Origin: Streptomyces sp. NBC_00654
Lineage (GTDB): Bacteria; Actinomycetota; Actinomycetes; Streptomycetales; Streptomycetaceae
Length of the DNA: 64,000 bases
Direction of reading: 5' to 3'
NCBI RefSeq assembly: GCF_026341775.1
Contig: NZ_JAPEOB010000001.1
Coordinates: 4,278,001 to 4,342,000, forward strand
Below the pieces are notes generated by a model, which ran no database searches, was not told the DNA's origin, and saw only the letters and a list, made by a program, of their open reading frames with translations. This document shows, in pieces, positions 59,272-64,000 of the stretch (positions are counted from its first letter, which is position 1; the number at the start of each line of letters is the position of its first letter). The position numbers were made by a program, and so were the translations under genes.

Positions 59272-60873
59272 GTGAACGTGCAGCAACCCGACATCCTCGT
59301 CGTCGGCGGAGGCCTCGGCGGCGTCGCGGCCGCACTGGCCGCCTGCCGGGCCGGACGCAGCGTCGTCCTCACGGAGGAGACCGACTGGATCGGCGGTCAG
59401 CTCACCTCGCAGGCCGTGCCTCCGGACGAGCACCCCTGGGTCGAACAGTTCGGCACCACGGCCTCGTACCGCGGTCTGCGCGAGGGCATCCGTCAGTACT
59501 ATCGGCAGTGGTACCCGCTGCGCTCCGAGGCCCTCGCCCTGACCGAACTCAACCCCGGTGCGGGGCGCGTCAGCAAGCTCTGCCACGAGCCCCGGGTCGC
59601 CCTCGCCGTCCTGGAGTCCATGCTCGCCCCCCACCGGGCTGCGGGGCGGCTCACCGTTCTGACCGGGCACCGTCCGGTCGCCGCAGAGTCCGACAACGAT
59701 GTCATCCGTGCCGTGACCGTCGAGTCCCTGCCGGACGGCAACCGCCTGACCCTCACGGCCCGCTACGTCGTCGATGCCACCGAGACCGGCGAGCTCCTGC
59801 CGCTCGCCGGCGTCGAGCACGCCAACGGCGCGGAGGCGCAAGGGGAGTTCGGCGAACCCCACGCGCCGGACGAGGCCCAGCCGCTCAACCAGCAGGGCAT
59901 CACCGTCTGCTTCGCCCTCTCCCATCACGCCGGCCAGGACCACACCATCGACCGGCCCGAGGACTACTCGTTCTGGCGCTCCTACCGCCCCGACTTCTGG
60001 CCCGGACCGCTCCTCGGCTTCGAGGCACCCGACCCCCGCACGCTCGAACCCGTGCCCCGCACCTTCGTCCCCAACCCCGCGCTCGCCCCCCTGGACGTCA
60101 CGGCCGACCAGAGCGCCGACGCGGGCGACAAGGAACTGTGGGGCTTCCGCCGCATCCTCGCCCGCACGATGCACCGCCCCGGTTCCTTCGACTCCGACAT
60201 CACCCTCGTCAACTGGCCCCTCAACGACTACTGGCTCAAGCCCTACATCGGCGAGGAGACACAGGCCCTGCGCGAGGCGCGGCAGTTGTCCCTCTCGCTG
60301 CTGTACTGGCTCCAGACCGAGGCTCCCCGGCAGGACGGCGGCACCGGCTTCCCCGGCCTGCGCATCCGCCCCGATGTCACCGGCACCGCCGACGGGCTGG
60401 CCAAAGCCCCGTACATCCGCGAGTCCCGCCGTATCAAGGCCGTCACCACCGTCACCGAACACGACGTCGCCATCGACCTCGTCGGCCCGCGCGGCGGCAC
60501 CCGCTACCGCGACTCGGTCGGCGTCGGCGGCTACCGCATCGACCTCCACCCCTCCACCGGCGGCGACAACTACATCGACATCGGGTCCGTGCCCTTCGAG
60601 ATCCCGCTCGGCGCTCTCGTCCCGCGCCGGCTGCGCAACCTGCTGCCCGCCGGCAAGAACATCGGCACGACCCACATCACCAACGGCTGCTACCGCCTGC
60701 ACCCGGTGGAGTGGAACATCGGCGAGGCCGCCGGCGCCCTGGCCGCACACTGCCTCGCGGACGACGTCGAACCGCACCAGGTCCAGGCGGACGACAAGCA
60801 CTTCGACGAGTTCGCCCGGGTCCTGGACCGCGCGGGGATCCAGCGCCACTGGCCCGACGTCCGCGGCTACTGA
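59272..60873 (+). CDS. FAD-dependent oxidoreductase (FAD_oxidored family)
   Basis: 533 aa from the GTG at 59272 (AAGGAG four bases upstream) or the GTG at 59278 (ten bases). The N-terminus DILVVGGGLGGVAAALAACR binds FAD, then VLTEETDWIGGQLTSQAVPP is the conserved cofactor-contact segment of the PF12831 family. YVVDATETGELLPLAG and LLPAGKNIGTTHITNGCYRL are later family motifs. Related proteins act with sugar- or xenobiotic-degradation enzymes. First structural gene after the LacI regulator, 31 bp before the hydantoinase gene, so probably the entry oxidation step of the catabolic pathway. Substrate unknown. Confidence 0.88.
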   Translation: MNVQQPDILVVGGGLGGVAAALAACRAGRSVVLTEETDWIGGQLTSQAVPPDEHPWVEQFGTTASYRGLREGIRQYYRQWYPLRSEALALTELNPGAGRVSKLCHEPRVALAVLESMLAPHRAAGRLTVLTGHRPVAAESDNDVIRAVTVESLPDGNRLTLTARYVVDATETGELLPLAGVEHANGAEAQGEFGEPHAPDEAQPLNQQGITVCFALSHHAGQDHTIDRPEDYSFWRSYRPDFWPGPLLGFEAPDPRTLEPVPRTFVPNPALAPLDVTADQSADAGDKELWGFRRILARTMHRPGSFDSDITLVNWPLNDYWLKPYIGEETQALREARQLSLSLLYWLQTEAPRQDGGTGFPGLRIRPDVTGTADGLAKAPYIRESRRIKAVTTVTEHDVAIDLVGPRGGTRYRDSVGVGGYRIDLHPSTGGDNYIDIGSVPFEIPLGALVPRRLRNLLPAGKNIGTTHITNGCYRLHPVEWNIGEAAGALAAHCLADDVEPHQVQADDKHFDEFARVLDRAGIQRHWPDVRGY

Positions 60874-60903
60874 AGCGTGTTGCACAAGGAGGTGCTTCCC
60901 ACC

Positions 60904-63033
60904 ATGACCACCCACCGCATCCGAGTCGGCATCGATGTCGGCGGGACCTTCACCGACGCCGTGGCCGTCGACGCCACGACGCTCGAACTGCTGGGACAGG
61001 TGAAGGTCCCCACCAGCCACCACCACGAGGACGGCGTGGCCCACGGCATCGTCACCGCCCTCGACCGGCTGCTGGACCGGACCGGCCGCGCCCCCGAGGA
61101 CATCGCCTTCCTCGCCCACGGCACGACGCAGGCCACCAACGCCCTGCTGGAAGGTGACGTCGCCACCGTCGGCCTGGTCGGCATCGGCTCCGGTGCCGGA
61201 GCCGTCCTCACCCGCCGCCTCGCCGCGCTCGCCCGGCTCGAACTCACCCCGGGCAAGCGCCTACCGCTCACCTACGCCCATGTCGAGGACCCTGAGGACA
61301 CCACCGCCGTCCGCCGCGCCGTCGAAGCCGTCGCCCAGGAGGGCGCGGAAGTCCTGGTCGCCAGCGAGCCGTTCGGAGTCGACCGTCCGGAAGGGGAGGA
61401 AGCCGTCACCGCCGCCGCACGGGCGGCCGGGCTCCCCGCGACAGCCGCCCACCGGATCACCTCGCTCTACGGCCTGCACAAACGGACCCGTACCGCCGTG
61501 ATCAACGCGGCCATCCTGCCCCGCATGCTGGCCACCGCCGATCTCGTCGACGCCTCCATCGTCAAGGCGGGCGTCACCGCGCCCCTGATGGTGATGCGCT
61601 GCGACGGCGGAGTGATGTCCCTGGACGAGATGCGGCGCAGACCACTGCTGACCGTCCTGTCCGGCCCGGCGGCCGGCGTCGCGGGCGCGCTCATGCAGGA
61701 GAGGATCAGCGAAGGCCTGTTCCTGGAGACCGGCGGCACGTCCACCGACATCAGCGTCGTGCGGCGCGGCAAGGTCGCCGTCCGGCACGCCGTCATCCTC
61801 GGCCGCACCTCCTACCTCAACGCCCTGGACGTACGCACCGTCGGCGTCGGCGGCGGCTCCATGGCGCGCGTCGATGGCGGCAGGATCATCGGCGTCGGAC
61901 CGCGCAGCGCGCACATCGCCGGGCTGCCGTACGCCTGCTTCGCCTCCCCCGACGACCTGCGCGACGCCACCGTCACCACCATCCGGCCGCTGGACGACGA
62001 CCCGGCCGACTACGCCGTCATCGAGGCGGCGGGCGGCCGCTACGCCCTCACCATGACCTGCGCCGCCAACGCGCTCGGCCGGGTGCCCGAGGGCGACTTC
62101 GCCCGCTGCGACCCGGCCGTGGCCCGTGCCGCGATCGCCCCGCTCGCCGCACACCTCGGCGTCGACGTACCGACGGCCGCGTCCAGGATCCTGGACGCCG
62201 GCACCGCACAGGTGAAGACCGTCGTCGATGCCATGGTCAAGGACTACCGGCTCGACACGGACGCCGCCGTGCTCGTCGGCGGGGGAGGCGGCGCGGCCTC
62301 CGTCACCCCGCACCTCGCCGCCACCAGCGGCATGGAGGGCCGGATCGCCCGCAACAGCGAGGTCATCAGCCCGATCGGCGTCGCCCTGGCCCTCGTCCGC
62401 GAACAGATCGAGCGGATCATCCCCGGCGCGGGAGAGGAACAGATACTGGCCGTCCGCGCCGAGGCGGAGGCCGCCGTCGTCGCCCAGGGCGCCTCGCCCG
62501 ACGGCGTCGAGGTCGAAGTGACCGTCGACCCGCAGACCAGCACGGTACGGGCCGTGGCCACCGGCGCCACCGAACTGCGCACCCAGGACCGGGCCCACCG
62601 CACCGGCGAGGACGAACGCCTGCGCACCGCCGCCGCCAGCCTCGGAACCGCACCGGCACATGTCGAGGTACTGGCGGGCACCTCGGCGCACACCGTGTAC
62701 GGGACCGAGATACGCCGACGCCTCCGCGCCGTCCGCCGCCCGGTCCGGGTCATCGACAGCGACGGCGTGATCCGACTCCACGCGGCGGACGCCCAGGTGG
62801 AGACGACCACGGTGGGCCGTGCGCCCGAAGTGCTCGCCGCACTCGTACGGGACACCACCTCGTACGGGGACGGCGGCGTCCGCGCCCCCGCCGTACGGCT
62901 GCTCATCGGCTCCCGGATCGCCGACCTCTCCGGCGTACTCGACCCCGAGCCGCTGCTCGCCCTCGCCCGCAGCGAACTCAAGGCGCGAGCCGCCGACGAG
63001 CCGGTCGTGGCAGTACTGGAGGTACGGACATGA
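60904..63033 (+). CDS. hydantoinase/oxoprolinase (HyuA-type) protein
   Basis: 709 aa from the ATG at 60904, eleven bases after AAGGAGG. The N-terminus IRVGIDVGGTFTDAVAVD is the ATP-binding actin-fold motif of hydantoinase A. LAHGTTQATNALLEGDVATV, ETGGTSTDISVVRRGKVAV, TVGVGGGSMARVDGG and VLVGGGGGAASV follow in family order. HyuA normally pairs with a HyuB-type subunit to open 5-oxoproline- or hydantoin-like rings with ATP; no HyuB gene is present here before the window end. The stop overlaps the next gene as ATGA, so a small unknown protein may replace HyuB. Substrate is probably a cyclic amide or ketone, by family inference. Confidence 0.9.
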   Translation: MTTHRIRVGIDVGGTFTDAVAVDATTLELLGQVKVPTSHHHEDGVAHGIVTALDRLLDRTGRAPEDIAFLAHGTTQATNALLEGDVATVGLVGIGSGAGAVLTRRLAALARLELTPGKRLPLTYAHVEDPEDTTAVRRAVEAVAQEGAEVLVASEPFGVDRPEGEEAVTAAARAAGLPATAAHRITSLYGLHKRTRTAVINAAILPRMLATADLVDASIVKAGVTAPLMVMRCDGGVMSLDEMRRRPLLTVLSGPAAGVAGALMQERISEGLFLETGGTSTDISVVRRGKVAVRHAVILGRTSYLNALDVRTVGVGGGSMARVDGGRIIGVGPRSAHIAGLPYACFASPDDLRDATVTTIRPLDDDPADYAVIEAAGGRYALTMTCAANALGRVPEGDFARCDPAVARAAIAPLAAHLGVDVPTAASRILDAGTAQVKTVVDAMVKDYRLDTDAAVLVGGGGGAASVTPHLAATSGMEGRIARNSEVISPIGVALALVREQIERIIPGAGEEQILAVRAEAEAAVVAQGASPDGVEVEVTVDPQTSTVRAVATGATELRTQDRAHRTGEDERLRTAAASLGTAPAHVEVLAGTSAHTVYGTEIRRRLRAVRRPVRVIDSDGVIRLHAADAQVETTTVGRAPEVLAALVRDTTSYGDGGVRAPAVRLLIGSRIADLSGVLDPEPLLALARSELKARAADEPVVAVLEVRT

Positions 63034-63632
63034 ACAACGCGACGGGCAAGGGGCGAAGGACGTCTCCGCACACCGCCGACGACCTCGAACTCGCGGTCGA
63101 TCTGCTCGCCGGCACCCCCACCCACGAAGGCCGCGACCGGGCCCTGCTGCGCCAATGGGCCCGGACGGCCGAGGAGTTCGGGACGCGGCTGCCCGCCGTA
63201 CGGCACCGGGCACGCGTCGTGGAGTCCGACGGCGGGCTGGACCTCGGTCTGCTCGCCCGCTACACCACCCGGCCCGAACCCACGATCGAGGTCTTCACCG
63301 ACTCCTTCGCCCGCGCGGAGGAGATCGTCGAGGCGCGCGGCTGGCGTCACTGGTTCCCCGCCGGTTCCCTCCGCGCCGCCGCCCTCGCCCACGAGGCCGT
63401 CCACGAACAGCTCCACCACGGCCCGGCACGGGCCGCCCTCAAACAGGCGCTCGGCCACACCGTCCTCCGGCTGGGCCGCCACCGGCTGCTCGGCCATGTC
63501 GTGGGCGCCGAGGAGATCGCCGCCCACGCCCACGCCCGGACCGTCTGCGGACTCGGCCGCAGCCCCCTCCTGATCACCGCCGCGCTCGCCGGAGCCGGTA
63601 CCGCTCCCGCCCCGCACGGAAGAGAGAACTGA
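63030..63632 (+). CDS. unknown 200-aa protein coupled to hydantoinase gene
   Basis: ATG 63030 overlaps the hydantoinase stop as ATGA. Helical and His-rich, with AHEAVHEQLHHG (an HExxH-like HEAVH) near residue 117 and GAEEIAAHAHARTV near 160. These could hold a metal, but no known family is evident. There is no signal peptide or membrane helix. It is followed by a permease gene after five bases. Tight coupling to HyuA suggests a subunit or a pathway enzyme. Confidence 0.75.
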   Translation: MNNATGKGRRTSPHTADDLELAVDLLAGTPTHEGRDRALLRQWARTAEEFGTRLPAVRHRARVVESDGGLDLGLLARYTTRPEPTIEVFTDSFARAEEIVEARGWRHWFPAGSLRAAALAHEAVHEQLHHGPARAALKQALGHTVLRLGRHRLLGHVVGAEEIAAHAHARTVCGLGRSPLLITAALAGAGTAPAPHGREN

Positions 63633-63637
63633 CCGTC

Positions 63638-64000
63638 ATGGGTCTCGTCATCCTGCTCATCATGGCGGCCGGAGTCGCCGCGATGCTCACCCGCAGACTC
63701 CCCACCGCCTTCGCCCTGGTGCTGCTCGCCGTCGCCATCGCCCTCGTCTCCGGCGCCCCGCTCACCGGCAAGGAGAGCGTGCTGCAGACCGTCCTCCAGG
63801 ACGGCGCTCCCGCCCTCGCCGCCACCATGATCGCCGTACTGCTCGGCTCCTGGCTCGGCAAGCTCCTCGACGAGACCGGCATCGCCGGAACCCTCGTCCG
63901 GAAGATCATCGAATTCGGCGGCGACCGCCCCACCGTGGTCGCACTCGGAGTGCTGGCGGTCTCCGCCCTCGTCGGCACGGTCACCGGCTCCGCACCCGCC
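63638..64000 (+). CDS. GntP/CitM-like permease (5' part, runs off the window)
   Basis: 121 codons are visible from the ATG at 63638; the frame continues past the edge. Hydrophobic helices occur at once (VILLIMAAGVAAMLTRR, AFALVLLAVAIALVSG, LAATMIAVLLGSWLGKLL). The helix-turn pattern GSWLGKLLDETGIAGTLVRK resembles ion-transporter-superfamily carriers such as GntP and CitMHS, which carry sugar acids or carboxylates with protons. In this operon it is the likely uptake system for the pathway's substrate. Exact family needs the missing part. Confidence 0.75.
   Translation, partial: MGLVILLIMAAGVAAMLTRRLPTAFALVLLAVAIALVSGAPLTGKESVLQTVLQDGAPALAATMIAVLLGSWLGKLLDETGIAGTLVRKIIEFGGDRPTVVALGVLAVSALVGTVTGSAPA

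Noticed and set aside
58045..61119. 1024-codon open frame on the minus strand across the LacI and FAD-oxidoreductase genes
   Set aside because: Antisense shadow created by strong third-position GC bias; it lacks a ribosome site and its protein is a Gly/Val/Asp-rich string with no domain, while the plus-strand genes have clear motifs.
1..64000. tRNA or rRNA genes and attachment sites
   Set aside because: I looked for cloverleaf-like sequences and conserved rRNA segments and saw none; no integrase gene is present to suggest an att site.

Overview
The window is typical Streptomyces chromosome (or a very close actinomycete). GC is about 70 percent throughout, third codon positions are nearly all G or C, GTG starts are common, Shine-Dalgarno sites are GGAGG-like, and neighbouring genes are often coupled through ATGA or GTGA overlaps. 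The family content fits too: ABC-F proteins, a TetR/EamA pair, ECF sigma factors, SpoIIE phosphatases and a LacI-controlled catabolic locus. I saw no rRNA, tRNA, CRISPR array, phage structural genes or intact insertion sequence. About 52 protein genes, two gene remnants and one MITE-like element are supported.

Layout. 0-16 kb is mixed: the 5' part of a PAS-GAF-phosphatase, a crotonase-family hydrolase, a Cys-rich pentapeptide protein, a radical SAM enzyme with unusual cysteine spacing, an F420-reductase-like protein, a GH25 lysozyme, a 5'-truncated alcohol dehydrogenase, an orphan cytochrome oxidase subunit I with a small membrane partner, a fused sigma factor/zinc motif/membrane segment/CAP-domain protein, and a MASE1 membrane sensor coupled to a SpoIIE-type phosphatase. 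A ~211-bp inverted-repeat element sits at 15.73-15.94 kb. 16-30 kb holds an MptB-like mannosyltransferase, two consecutive ABC-F proteins, a membrane protein, an SDR-DUF2867 protein, an M55 aminopeptidase, a nitrobindin-like protein, and a leftward operon for a surface metallophosphoesterase, an MFS exporter and an anchored beta-propeller.

30-40 kb holds a divergent O-methyltransferase/P450 pair, a deletion scar joining fragments of a nicotinamidase and a GlxA-like regulator, a ferredoxin/metallo-beta-lactamase protein, a cyanate-degradation locus (cyanase, carbonic anhydrase, divergent LysR regulator), and a two-gene unit of a 76-aa membrane protein and an HTH/zinc-ribbon protein. 40-46.5 kb is a coherent envelope-stress or efflux module: response regulator, histidine kinase and GerMN lipoprotein to the left, and lipoprotein, peptidoglycan-binding adaptor, ABC ATPase and MacB-type permease to the right. 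All but the lipoprotein pair's outer ends are joined by 4-bp overlaps, and each arm ends in a strong hairpin.

46.6-53 kb carries a DUF574-type methyltransferase and then an unusual cassette: an ATP-grasp-like ligase convergent with a two-gene unit of a formyltransferase and a DAO-fold oxidase that has an extra N-terminal domain. This is my best candidate for an undescribed small-molecule pathway. 53-56 kb has a GNAT/ArsR divergent pair with a 13-bp inverted-repeat operator and a TetR-EamA efflux operon. 56-64 kb is a catabolic locus: a LacI regulator with two near-identical palindromic operators, a divergent Tat-exported beta-propeller protein, and a downstream operon of FAD oxidoreductase, hydantoinase/oxoprolinase, a 200-aa unknown and a permease that runs off the right edge.
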